Assembly: GCA_014189435.1 (NCBI GenBank)
Contig: CP050293.1
Span: 7,135,001-7,199,000, forward strand
DNA: 64,000 nucleotides
Reading direction: 5' to 3'
Origin: Mesorhizobium loti
Lineage (GTDB): Bacteria > Pseudomonadota > Alphaproteobacteria > Rhizobiales > Rhizobiaceae
Shown here: piece after piece, positions 29,203 to 36,589 of the stretch
How positions within the stretch are numbered: the first letter of the stretch is position 1
Layout of the letters: each line of letters starts with the position of its first letter
Made by a program: the position numbers and the translations under genes
Notes under the pieces: generated by a model
Told to the model about the DNA's origin: nothing
Seen by the model: the letters and a program-made list of their open reading frames with translations, nothing else
The model's database searches: none

Positions 29203-29394
29203 TCACTTGCGGGTGAAATACACCGCCAGCAGGATCAGCACCAGCGCCACCGCCTGCAGCATGACGCGCGCCTGCATCAGCTTGTTGGAGGTGACGCCGG
29301 AGCCGCCGCGCATCATGTTGATGAGGCCGCGAACAAGAACGATCACCACGGCGACCATGACCAGAATGGCGAGGATGTTGAAGACGGTTGCCAT
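29203..29394 (-). CDS. HIG1-domain twin-transmembrane small protein
   Basis: A 63-residue protein with two transmembrane helices, about 3-23 and 43-61, joined by a short basic loop containing SNKLMQARVMLQAVAL. The (M/Q)xARVxxQ pattern is the signature of the HIG1 (hypoxia-induced gene 1) domain, whose members associate with cytochrome c oxidase supercomplexes. It is probably the first gene of a transcript with the adenosyltransferase, which starts 24 bases after its stop. Confidence 0.85.
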   Translation of the reverse strand: MATVFNILAILVMVAVVIVLVRGLINMMRGGSGVTSNKLMQARVMLQAVALVLILLAVYFTRK

Positions 29395-29417
29395 GGTGTG
29401 TTCCCAGTTCGGTTGTT

Positions 29418-30284
29418 TCAGGCGCGTTTGGCAAGGATGCGATAGAGCATCGATGCCGGCAGGATGCGTTTGAGCACCGCACCGATCCTGGCCGGCACTG
29501 TTACCACATAGTGCGGGCGCGGGCGCCGCGACAGAAGTGCATGGCGTAGCGCCGCGTGAACCACTTCCGGCCCCGGCTTCAAGGCCGATTGGCTGCCGCC
29601 GGCCCGCAGCCGCTCGAGTTGCGCGGCATAGTCCACGCGGTGCACGGAATTCTCGTGGTCGATGTTCCTGAGAAACCAAATGAGGCCGTTGCTGGCGATC
29701 CTTGACTTCACCGGTCCCGGCTCGATCAGCGAAACATGGACGCCGCTGCCGGCCAGTTCCTGGCGCTGGCAGAGCATCAGGGCCTCCAGGGCGTGCTTCG
29801 ACGCCGAATAGGCGCCGCGAAAACGCACTGGCGTCAGGCCGAGGATCGACGAGCAGTGGACCATGCGGCCGTGACCCTGGCGGCGCATCACCGGCACGAG
29901 CCGGCGGGTCAGGTCATGCCAGCCGAAGAAATTCGCCTCGAACTGCTCCTTGAGCGCTGCAACGGGCAGATCCTCGACGGCGCCCGGCTGCGCATAGGCG
30001 CCATTGTTGAACAGGGCGTCGAGCCGGCCGCCGGTGCGGTCGAGCACAGCCGCCACCAGCGCGGCGATGGAGTCCGGCTCGCAATAATCGAGATAGAAGG
30101 CCTCGATACCGTCGGCTTCGAGCGCGGCGATGTCCTGCGGCTTGCGTGCCGTCGCGAACACCCGCCAGCCTTCCGCCTTCAACGCACGGGCGCAGTACGC
30201 GCCTATCCCCGAAGATGCGCCGGTGACGAGGATCGAGCGCAATTCCTGCGCCGGACTGTTCGTGGTTTCGCCAAGGGTTGCCAT
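29418..30284 (-). CDS. SDR-family short-chain dehydrogenase/reductase
   Basis: A 288-residue classical SDR. The cofactor motif is TGASSGIG near residue 20, NNGAYAQ is a variant of the NNAG motif, and the catalytic residues are Ser in CSSILG, then YSASKHA (Tyr-x-x-x-Lys). The start MATLGETTNSP at 30284 avoids overlap with the divergent YihY gene. The C-terminal 60 residues (RRPRPHYVVTVPARIGAVL) are as in SDRs acting on lipidic or steroid-like substrates, but the substrate is unknown. Confidence 0.9.
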   Translation of the reverse strand: MATLGETTNSPAQELRSILVTGASSGIGAYCARALKAEGWRVFATARKPQDIAALEADGIEAFYLDYCEPDSIAALVAAVLDRTGGRLDALFNNGAYAQPGAVEDLPVAALKEQFEANFFGWHDLTRRLVPVMRRQGHGRMVHCSSILGLTPVRFRGAYSASKHALEALMLCQRQELAGSGVHVSLIEPGPVKSRIASNGLIWFLRNIDHENSVHRVDYAAQLERLRAGGSQSALKPGPEVVHAALRHALLSRRPRPHYVVTVPARIGAVLKRILPASMLYRILAKRA

Positions 30285-30342
30285 TTGCCGCAATCCCTTC
30301 CCATATTCCCGGCGTGGAGACAATTGGAGGGCGCGGTCCTTG

Positions 30343-31191
30343 ATGCGGAAGATCGTAGCCCTCAAGCGGGTTCTCTACGACGCGCTTGGCCATTTCAACA
30401 CCGATGACGGCTGGGCGATGGCCAGCCATCTGGCGATCACCTCGCTGATGGCGCTGTTCCCGTTCCTGATCTTTGCCACGACGCTGGCGAGCTTCCTCGG
30501 CGCGCAGGCGTTTTCCGACACGGCCGTGCACCTGGTCTTCGACACCTGGCCCGAACAGATCGCCAAGCCGATTGCGCGCGAGGTGCTCAATGTGCTGACC
30601 GTCAGGCGCACAGACCTTTTGACCTACGGCGTGGTGCTTGCGGCTTATTTTGCCTCGAACGGCATCGAGGCGCTGCGCACGTCGCTCAACCGCGCCTATC
30701 GCGTCTCGGAGACGCGCGGCATCATCTACCGCCGGGTGCAGAGCATCATCTTCGTTCTCATCGCCACCGCCGGCTTCCTGGCGATCAGCGTGCTCCTGGT
30801 GTTCGCGCCGCTGCTGGCGCGGCTCGCCGAAGCCCATATCGACTGGATCAAGCCCTATATGGGCACGATCACGCTGTGGCGTTATGTCATCGCCTCGGCG
30901 GTCATTGTCGGCGGATTGTTCGCCGTGCATTTCTGGCTGCCGGCAGGCAAGCGCCGCTTCGTCTCGCTGGTGCCGGGCATCATCTTCACGCTGGCGGCAT
31001 GGCTTATCGGTTCGACCATCTTCGCCACCTATCTCGACCACTTCTCGTCCTATGTGACGACCTATGCCGGCCTGGCTTCGATCATGATCGCCGTGGTCTT
31101 CCTCTACATGGTCTCGGCGATCTTCATCCTCGGTGGCGAGCTCAATGCCGCGATCAGCCGCTATCTGGAGGCCCGCGCCCGGGTAGGATGA
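30343..31191 (+). CDS. YihY/BrkB-family inner membrane protein
   Basis: A 282-residue polytopic membrane protein with about six helices, of the YihY (formerly called RNase BN) family. Conserved features are ASHLAITSLMALFPFLIF near the start, YFASNGIEALRTSLNRAY in the middle and GGELNAAISRY at the end. Function is unknown across the family. I chose the ATG at 30343, preceded by TTGGAGGG. The gene ends in an unusual long hairpin shared with the converging EamA gene. Confidence 0.9.
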   Translation: MRKIVALKRVLYDALGHFNTDDGWAMASHLAITSLMALFPFLIFATTLASFLGAQAFSDTAVHLVFDTWPEQIAKPIAREVLNVLTVRRTDLLTYGVVLAAYFASNGIEALRTSLNRAYRVSETRGIIYRRVQSIIFVLIATAGFLAISVLLVFAPLLARLAEAHIDWIKPYMGTITLWRYVIASAVIVGGLFAVHFWLPAGKRRFVSLVPGIIFTLAAWLIGSTIFATYLDHFSSYVTTYAGLASIMIAVVFLYMVSAIFILGGELNAAISRYLEARARVG

Positions 31192-31214
31192 GCGGATGCC
31201 GGGCAGATAGGGAA

Positions 31215-31288
31215 GAGGAATTGAAGAACTGGAGAATTGAGGAATTGAGGCCCCCGAATTCTTCAATTCCTCAATTCTTCAATTCCTC
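31215..31288. terminator. long imperfect palindrome between convergent genes (bidirectional terminator-like)
   Basis: The left arm (31215-31250) begins GAGGAATTGAAGAA, and the right arm (31256-31288) is its near-complement, giving about 30 paired bases around a C-rich loop. Both arms are built from an imperfect GAATTGA(A/G)GA repeat. It follows the YihY stop. The right arm overlaps the last codons of the converging EamA gene, so it also forms part of that coding sequence. Confidence 0.6.
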
Positions 31289-32156
31289 TGTTCGGCCTCG
31301 CCGTTGCCAGGCCAACGCCGAATGTCGTGATGGCCATGCCGACAATCTGCAGCGCATTGAGCTGCTCGTCGAACAAGGCCCAGGCGATAATGGCCGTCAC
31401 CGCCGGCACCAGGTAGAACAGCGAGGCCACTTTCGACATTTCGCCGTCGCGGATCATCACCATCAGCAGGAAGATGGCGCCGAGCGACAGCACCAGCACC
31501 AGCCAGGCCATGGCGAAGATCAGTTCGCCGTTGATGACGACCGTGTGCGTTTCGAAGGCCAGCGCGGCCAGGATCATCACAGCCGCGCCGCCGACATATT
31601 GCCACATGGTCGCGGCGACGAGGTCGCCGCCGGAAGCGAAGCGCTTCTGCCAGATGGTGCCGGCGCTCATGCCGAGCACCGAGACCAGCGAGGCAGTGAG
31701 CGTCGCCGCGGTCACGCCGCCGCCGAGCGCGCCGAGCTTGGGCCACAGCACGATGACGATGCCGATGAGGCCGATGCCAAGACCAAGCCAGTGACGCGGC
31801 AGGATCGCCTCGCCAAGAAACTTGCCGGCAAGCACCGCCGTGATCAGCGGCTGCAGGCCGACGATCAGGGCCGAAAAGCCGGCCGGCATACCCCTGTGGA
31901 TGGCCCAGAAGACGGCGCCGAGATAGACGCCGTGCATCAGGATGCCGGCGCCGGTGGCATGCAGCGCCTCCTCGCGGGTGGCTCGTTTCGAGCCCAGCAC
32001 AAGCATCAGGACAGCCAGCAGGATGGCGGCGATGACGAACCGTGCGGCGAGAAAGGTGAACGGCTCCGCCCATGGCATGGCGTAGCGCGCGCCGATGAAG
32101 CCGGTCGCCCACAAGACGACGAAGGTGGCGGGAATGAACCGCTTGATGCTGTGCAT
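31263..32156 (-). CDS. EamA/DMT-family transporter
   Basis: A 297-residue protein with ten hydrophobic helices in two EamA repeats: VVLWATGFIGARYAMP near the start of the first and TASLVSVLGMSAGTIWQKRF at the start of the second. Members export amino acids, metabolites or drugs; the substrate is not predictable. The C-terminal residues (RGIEELRN) are encoded within the inverted-repeat hairpin at 31215-31288, suggesting that the palindrome was captured as the end of the gene. Confidence 0.9.
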   Translation of the reverse strand: MHSIKRFIPATFVVLWATGFIGARYAMPWAEPFTFLAARFVIAAILLAVLMLVLGSKRATREEALHATGAGILMHGVYLGAVFWAIHRGMPAGFSALIVGLQPLITAVLAGKFLGEAILPRHWLGLGIGLIGIVIVLWPKLGALGGGVTAATLTASLVSVLGMSAGTIWQKRFASGGDLVAATMWQYVGGAAVMILAALAFETHTVVINGELIFAMAWLVLVLSLGAIFLLMVMIRDGEMSKVASLFYLVPAVTAIIAWALFDEQLNALQIVGMAITTFGVGLATARPNRGIEELRN

Positions 32157-32306
32157 GTTCCGGAGACCGCCGCGCTGGAGGGAGTTGATCGTGGCGCTGC
32201 TCTACTGCGCTTCAACCCGGCGCGCAAAATGAAACCGTTGATCCATACATCACCGGAATTCAACGGTCGGCGCATTTGGCAGGCGGTTTCCCTGATCTCG
32301 CCGGGC

Positions 32307-33182
32307 TCAAAGCCCGACCATCCGCCTGACGTCATCCGGTGATGCACCGGCATCGCACAAGGCGGTGAGGCCGGTGTCGCCGAGACTCTTGGACAGCTTT
32401 CGTCCGTCGGGCCCGAGGATGAGACGATGATGGAAATAGGCCGGTTGCGGCAGTCCGAGGAGCTCCTGAAGCAGGCGCTGCACGCCGGTGGCGGAAAACA
32501 GATCCTGCCCGCGCACGACATGGCTGACGCCTTGCAGCGCATCGTCCATAACGACCGCGAGGTGGTAGCTGGTCGGGATGTCGCGGCGCGCGATGATCAC
32601 GTCGCCCCAGTCCCGTGGACGGGCTTCGACCGATCGGGTCGCGGAAAGGCTCTCGTCGACGAATTCGCTCCATGACAGGTCCTTGCCGACACGCGCCATG
32701 GCGGCATCGACATCCAGCCGCCAGGCGAAGGGCGCATTCTCGGAGATCCGCCGCTTGCGTTCCTTGGCCGGCAGCGCCTTGTCGGCTGCGGGGTAGAGCG
32801 GCACGCCGTCGGGATCGCGCGGCCAGTCGCGCCCGCGCCCTTCACTGTCGGTGATGAAAGCGCGGATTTCGCCACGGCTCATGAAGGCGGGATAGACGAG
32901 CTCTTCCGCGATCAGCCGCTCGAGCACCAGCTGGTATTCGGCGAAATGCTCGGACTGGCGGCGCACCGGCTCTTCCCAGCCAAGCCCCAGCCATTTCAGG
33001 TCGGCAAGCACGCCGGCCTCGAATTGCGGCGTGCAGCGCGTCGTGTCGATATCCTCGATGCGCAGCAGCAGGCGGCCGTCTGCCTGTGTCGCCAGCTTCC
33101 GGTTGAGCAGCGCCGAATAGGCGTGGCCGAGATGCAGGTCGCCGTTGGGGCTGGGGGCGAAGCGGAATGTCAGGAGTGTCAT
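32307..33182 (-). CDS. gluQRS: glutamyl-Q tRNA(Asp) synthetase
   Basis: A 291-residue truncated GluRS paralogue that attaches glutamate to the queuosine base of tRNA-Asp. The HIGH-type motif is APSPNGDLHLGHAYSAL and the KMSKS-type motif is KLSKS. The anticodon-binding domain is absent, as expected. The E. coli enzyme has a zinc site with a CxC pair after YP; here the segment reads VYPAFMSRGE, without those cysteines. I chose the ATG at 33182 (MTLLTFRFAPSPNG), since an open frame to 33512 would run across the divergent glycosylase gene. Confidence 0.92.
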   Translation of the reverse strand: MTLLTFRFAPSPNGDLHLGHAYSALLNRKLATQADGRLLLRIEDIDTTRCTPQFEAGVLADLKWLGLGWEEPVRRQSEHFAEYQLVLERLIAEELVYPAFMSRGEIRAFITDSEGRGRDWPRDPDGVPLYPAADKALPAKERKRRISENAPFAWRLDVDAAMARVGKDLSWSEFVDESLSATRSVEARPRDWGDVIIARRDIPTSYHLAVVMDDALQGVSHVVRGQDLFSATGVQRLLQELLGLPQPAYFHHRLILGPDGRKLSKSLGDTGLTALCDAGASPDDVRRMVGL

Positions 33183-33255
33183 CTCTGAGGCGGCAATCAT
33201 GTTTTGCGGCGCTTCGCCAATTGCTACCCTGTCGACAGTCAAGGAACAAGAAAGC

Positions 33256-33897
33256 ATGCAGCGTATCGTGACATCAGACGACATTGCCCGAGGGCTCGAT
33301 GCGCTTTGCGTGATCGACCCGCGCCTGGAAAAGGTGCGCGGCATGGCCGGCGAAGTGCCGCTGCGGCTGTCCGAGCCGGGGTTCAGGAGCCTGGCGTCGA
33401 TCGTCGTTTCACAGCAAGTGTCCCGCGCCAGCGCCGATGCCATCTTCGGTCGGCTGACCAAGCTCGTCGATCCTTTGACGCCGCAGGCGATCCTTGGCGC
33501 CGGCGAAGACATGTTTCGCGAGGCCGGCCTGTCACGGCCGAAGCAGCGCGGCCTGATCGCAATTGCCCAGGCCGTGGTCGACGGGCTCGACCTGCATCAC
33601 CTCTGTTCGCTCGATGCCCAGGAGGCGATCACGACGATGACTGCGGTGCCTGGCATCGGTCCATGGACGGCGGAAGTGTACCTTCTGTTCGCCGCCGGAC
33701 ACCCCGACATCTTCCCCGCGCGAGACGTCGCCTTACAGAGCGCGGTCGGTCACGCGCTCGGCATCGAGCCGCGTCCACCCGAGAAAACACTGATCGCCTT
33801 GGCCGAATCATGGAGCCCGTGGCGAGGTGTCGCATCACGGCTTTTCTGGTCCTATTATCGCGAAACTAGAGGGCGGGACGCCGCGCCGCCGGCCTGA
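33256..33897 (+). CDS. HhH-GPD DNA glycosylase (3-methyladenine type, AlkA-like)
   Basis: A 213-residue base-excision repair glycosylase. The helix-hairpin-helix is TAVPGIGPWTAEVYLL near residue 130, followed by the catalytic aspartate in FPARDVALQ. The QQVSRASADAIFGRL helix is also typical. It lacks the N-terminal domain of E. coli AlkA, as do many compact alphaproteobacterial homologues. The ATG at 33256 lies 73 bases from the divergent gluQRS start. Confidence 0.9.
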   Translation: MQRIVTSDDIARGLDALCVIDPRLEKVRGMAGEVPLRLSEPGFRSLASIVVSQQVSRASADAIFGRLTKLVDPLTPQAILGAGEDMFREAGLSRPKQRGLIAIAQAVVDGLDLHHLCSLDAQEAITTMTAVPGIGPWTAEVYLLFAAGHPDIFPARDVALQSAVGHALGIEPRPPEKTLIALAESWSPWRGVASRLFWSYYRETRGRDAAPPA

Positions 33898-34025
33898 ATC
33901 CGCAAAAAAGCATAAAAATCATGTATTTTTGGCGCTTCGGCGGCGCGACAATCTGCTTCACATCCCTGTCATGTCGGGCTTACAGTATCCGCGCCGTTCG
34001 GGTCTAGAACCAAGGAGGTAAACAC

Positions 34026-34583
34026 GTGACGGTCGCCGTATCTCCGGATGGGCTTCCAGCACTGGTGCTGAATGCGGATTACCGTCCGCTCAGCTATTAC
34101 CCCCTGTCGCTCTGGTCGTGGCAGGACGCCATCAAGGCGGTGTTCCTCGACCGCGTGAACATCGTCGCCGAATACGAGCACGCCGTCTCCTCGCCGACCT
34201 TCTCGATGAAGCTGCCGAGCGTGGTCAGCCTGAAGGCCTATGTGAAGCCGTCCAGGCATCCGGCCTTCACCCGTTTCAACGTCTTCCTGCGCGACCGCTT
34301 CCAGTGCCAGTATTGCGGCACGCCGGAGGACCTGACCTTCGACCATGTCATCCCCCGCCACCGCGGCGGTGCGACGACATGGGAGAATGTCGTTGCCGCC
34401 TGCTCGCCCTGCAACCTCAGGAAGGGCGGCATGATGCCGGCGCATGCCAAGATGTGGCCGCTGCAGAAGCCTTTCCAGCCGACGGTGCATGATCTGCACA
34501 ACAACGGCCGCCTGTTCCCGCCCAACCATCTGCACGAAAGCTGGATGGATTATCTGTACTGGGATGTCGAACTCGAACCCTGA
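34026..34583 (+). CDS. HNH endonuclease-domain protein
   Basis: A 185-residue protein widespread in alphaproteobacteria as a single-copy chromosomal gene. The C-terminal half is an HNH domain: a CQYCG zinc knuckle, DHVIPRHRGG, then ENVVAACSPCN. The N-terminal half (ALVLNADYRPLSYYPLSLWSW) is the conserved extension. It starts at a GTG with a very strong Shine-Dalgarno sequence (AAGGAGGT, 34015-34022). Its biological role is unknown; nothing nearby suggests restriction or phage functions. Confidence 0.9.
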   Translation: MTVAVSPDGLPALVLNADYRPLSYYPLSLWSWQDAIKAVFLDRVNIVAEYEHAVSSPTFSMKLPSVVSLKAYVKPSRHPAFTRFNVFLRDRFQCQYCGTPEDLTFDHVIPRHRGGATTWENVVAACSPCNLRKGGMMPAHAKMWPLQKPFQPTVHDLHNNGRLFPPNHLHESWMDYLYWDVELEP

Positions 34584-34990
34584 GATCGTCCGAGAATTCG
34601 GGAGGCTGGCCGTCTGGAGCGATTGTCTGCGCTTCCGATGCTCACATGCCTGCCAGACCATGATAATCTTACACTCCCCCGATATCGGACCAGCTCGGTC
34701 GCGCTCACTTACCAGTGGCTTCGCGCTTAAGGACCGGTTTCCCCCACTCCGTCGCTGCTTCGCAGCGCCACCTCTCCCCTCCGGAGGGAGAGGAAGGGAG
34801 CCTGTTGGAGAAGCGCTGGCTACAACAAGCTCGCGCCCTTCCTCTACCCCGTCGATCGGGGAGAGGTGGCTCGGCGAAGCCGAGACGGAGTGGGGGTCGA
34901 CCTGGCTCGGACGTCGAAAGCCGCGCCATCCGACTCAGCCTGCCGAACTTTTTGCCCGAACTCTGCGTCGCGCCGTTCAATCGAATTGGC
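34584..34990. other. 407-base non-coding stretch between HNH and dsbB
   Basis: No credible gene. The middle (34741-34896) is a structured palindromic repeat described separately. The flanking 157 and 94 bases show no tRNA, strong terminator or recognisable promoter. The genes on each side converge, so this is a shared 3' region. Confidence 0.6.
34741..34896. repeat. 156-base nested palindromic intergenic element
   Basis: The ends are complementary: CCCCCACTCCGTC at 34741-34753 and GACGGAGTGGGGG at 34884-34896. Inside each arm lie smaller hairpins: GCTG-CTTCG-CAGC and CCTCTCCC-TCCGGA-GGGAGAGG on the left; CCTCTACCCC paired to GGGGAGAGG and TCGG-CGAA-GCCGA on the right. It resembles a family of palindromic elements I recognise between genes in rhizobial genomes. 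It has no coding capacity. Confidence 0.65.
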
Positions 34991-35509
34991 TTAGTCGCGG
35001 GTGAGGGCGCCGCGGAAGGCGACTGCGGCAAGGACAAGGCTGGCGATGGCGTTCCAGCCGGCCAGCGATAGGCCGAGGATGCGCAGCGCGGCCTTGTCGC
35101 AGGATGGCGGCACGAATTTATCGAGCGCGTCGAGCACGCCCTTGCCGCCAGTGTCGACCGGTCCGGCACCCGCGGTGCAGTCGGTCGGGCCGGCCCACCA
35201 CTGCCATTCGACACCGGAGTGGTAGACGCCGAGATAGAGGCCGTAGAGCATCAAGAGGCCGCCGACGGCCAGCAGGCCGCGCGTCAGCCAGCTAGGCGCG
35301 TGCAGCATCGATGCAATCACCGCCAGCACCATCAGCGGCACGCCGATATAGTAGGGCGTGCGCTGTTCGAGGCAGAGGTGGCAAGGGATGTAGCCGCCGA
35401 GATACTGGAAACCGAGCGCCGAGCCGACGGTCGCGGCCATGGCGACGGCGAGAAACAGGGCCGTGCGTGTCCGCTGGCGTCCGGTGTCGGCATTCATGGT
35501 CGCTGTCAT
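34991..35509 (-). CDS. dsbB: disulfide bond formation protein B
   Basis: A 172-residue inner-membrane protein with four helices that re-oxidises DsbA-type thiol oxidases using quinone. The first periplasmic loop has the redox pair in IPCHLCLEQ. The second loop has the other pair, in TDCTAG and PSCDKA. This is shorter and more divergent than E. coli DsbB but has all four functional cysteines. It lies 35 bases downstream of the YqaA gene, same strand, likely in one operon. Confidence 0.9.
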   Translation of the reverse strand: MTATMNADTGRQRTRTALFLAVAMAATVGSALGFQYLGGYIPCHLCLEQRTPYYIGVPLMVLAVIASMLHAPSWLTRGLLAVGGLLMLYGLYLGVYHSGVEWQWWAGPTDCTAGAGPVDTGGKGVLDALDKFVPPSCDKAALRILGLSLAGWNAIASLVLAAVAFRGALTRD

Positions 35510-35544
35510 TTCAATCGGCTCCGTCCGGCTTGCCAGGGCTGTGT

Positions 35545-36132
35545 TCAGAACGCGTATTTGACGACGATATAGAGCAAAATCAGGGCAGCCGCGGCGGCGC
35601 CGGCGATCAGGCCGAGGCGCTTTTCGATGAATTCGCGGATCGGCTCGCCATAGCGGCGTAGCAGCCAGGCGAGCAGCAGGAAGCGGCCGCCGCGCGCCAC
35701 GATCGCCAGCACGATGAACAGCAGCAAATTGACGCCGATAACGCCGGACAGGATCGTCACTACCTTGATAGGCGGCAGATGGGCAGCGCCCGACGTGATC
35801 AGCATCAGGATGATGAAACCGACGCCCGACGAGGTGCGCAGGGCTTCGAACTCGTCATATTTGCCGTAGAATTCCAGGATCGGCCTCGCCACCGCGTCAT
35901 AGGCGTAGTGGCCGATGAACCAGCCGGCGATGCCGCCCAGCACCGAGGCGACGGTGGCGATCAGCGCATAGCGGTAAGCGCGATCCGGCCGCGACAGCGC
36001 CATCGGCAGATAGAGCACGTCGGCCGGCACCAGGAACACCGAGCTTTCGACGAAAGCGATGAAGGCCAGCCACCATTCGGCGGATTTGCGCGCTGCCAGC
36101 GACAAGGTCCAGTCGTAAAGTCCGCGAAGCAT
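35545..36132 (-). CDS. YqaA-family (SNARE-associated/DedA-like) membrane protein
   Basis: A 195-residue polytopic protein of the YqaA branch of the SNARE-associated/VTT superfamily. Diagnostic segments are FVESSVFLVPADVLYLPMAL near residue 27 and GGIAGWFIGHYAYD near residue 67, as in DedA proteins. Related proteins act as lipid scramblases or in membrane-potential maintenance; the role here is unknown. I chose the ATG at 36132 (MLRGLYDWTLSLA); the frame further upstream is a dispersed repeat. Confidence 0.88.
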   Translation of the reverse strand: MLRGLYDWTLSLAARKSAEWWLAFIAFVESSVFLVPADVLYLPMALSRPDRAYRYALIATVASVLGGIAGWFIGHYAYDAVARPILEFYGKYDEFEALRTSSGVGFIILMLITSGAAHLPPIKVVTILSGVIGVNLLLFIVLAIVARGGRFLLLAWLLRRYGEPIREFIEKRLGLIAGAAAAALILLYIVVKYAF

Positions 36133-36136
36133 CGGC

Positions 36137-36200
36137 ACTCCTAATGCATGTCGCCCAAAAATGCGCAGCGGTTTCGGGACAAAACAAAGACCCAAAGCGC
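36137..36200. repeat. dispersed rhizobial palindromic repeat, copy E (reverse orientation)
   Basis: Upstream of the YqaA gene. The sequence contains ATGCATGTCGCCC, AAAAATGCGCAGCGGTTTC and GGGACAAAACAAAGACCC followed by AAAGCGCGCG. It shares the TGCGCAGCGGTTT core and AAAACAAA...GCGC tail with the reverse complement of copy B. Confidence 0.55.
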
Positions 36201-36395
36201 GCGCCATCCATCCAGTCAGACGCGCAGCACTTGATGCGCCGCCTGTCTAGAAAGATTTTCCGCGCTGCACAATGGCAGCCTCGTCACGAAATCGAAAGGC
36301 GCAGTTTGGTCGCATCCCGGGCCGGCAACAATTGGCCAGTTGACGAACAGGCCTCCAACCGTATAGTCCCGCGCCATCCAGGCCGCCCGGCCTGA

Positions 36396-36480
36396 GCCCC
36401 TATGGCGGAATTGGTAGACGCGCTCGACTCAAAATCGAGTTCCGCAAGGAGTGCTGGTTCGATTCCGGCTAGGGGCACCA
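36396..36480 (+). tRNA. tRNA-Leu, anticodon CAA
   Basis: The acceptor stem GCCCCTA pairs with TAGGGGC, then discriminator A and an encoded CCA. The D arm is GGCGGAATTGGTAGACGC. The anticodon stem CTCGA/TCGAG encloses the loop CTCAAAA, so the anticodon is CAA, reading UUG. A long variable arm (GTTCCGCAAGGAGT region) marks a class II tRNA, as expected for leucine. The T arm contains GGTTCGATTCC. Confidence 0.95.
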
Positions 36481-36589
36481 TTTACCTACTTCGGCCTTCA
36501 GACGAGGGGGCGGCGTCACGCCGATCACCAACACGTCCGCCAGCTCGACGTCATGGCCACCTGCCTGCCGATATGCCTCAGCAACGCGA

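Noticed and set aside
33898..34010. A small RNA or promoter island in the AT-rich stretch before the HNH gene
   Set aside because: It has a local run of A and T but no stable hairpin, T-run or conserved element that I can recognise.
34026..34583. The HNH gene as a homing endonuclease or restriction enzyme
   Set aside because: It is a compact, chromosomally conserved alphaproteobacterial protein with a strong ribosome-binding site, and there is no intron, methylase or phage context.
36396..36480. tRNA-Leu as the attachment site of an integrated island
   Set aside because: I found no second copy of the tRNA 3' end in the window and no integrase; only its nearness to accessory-looking genes suggests it.
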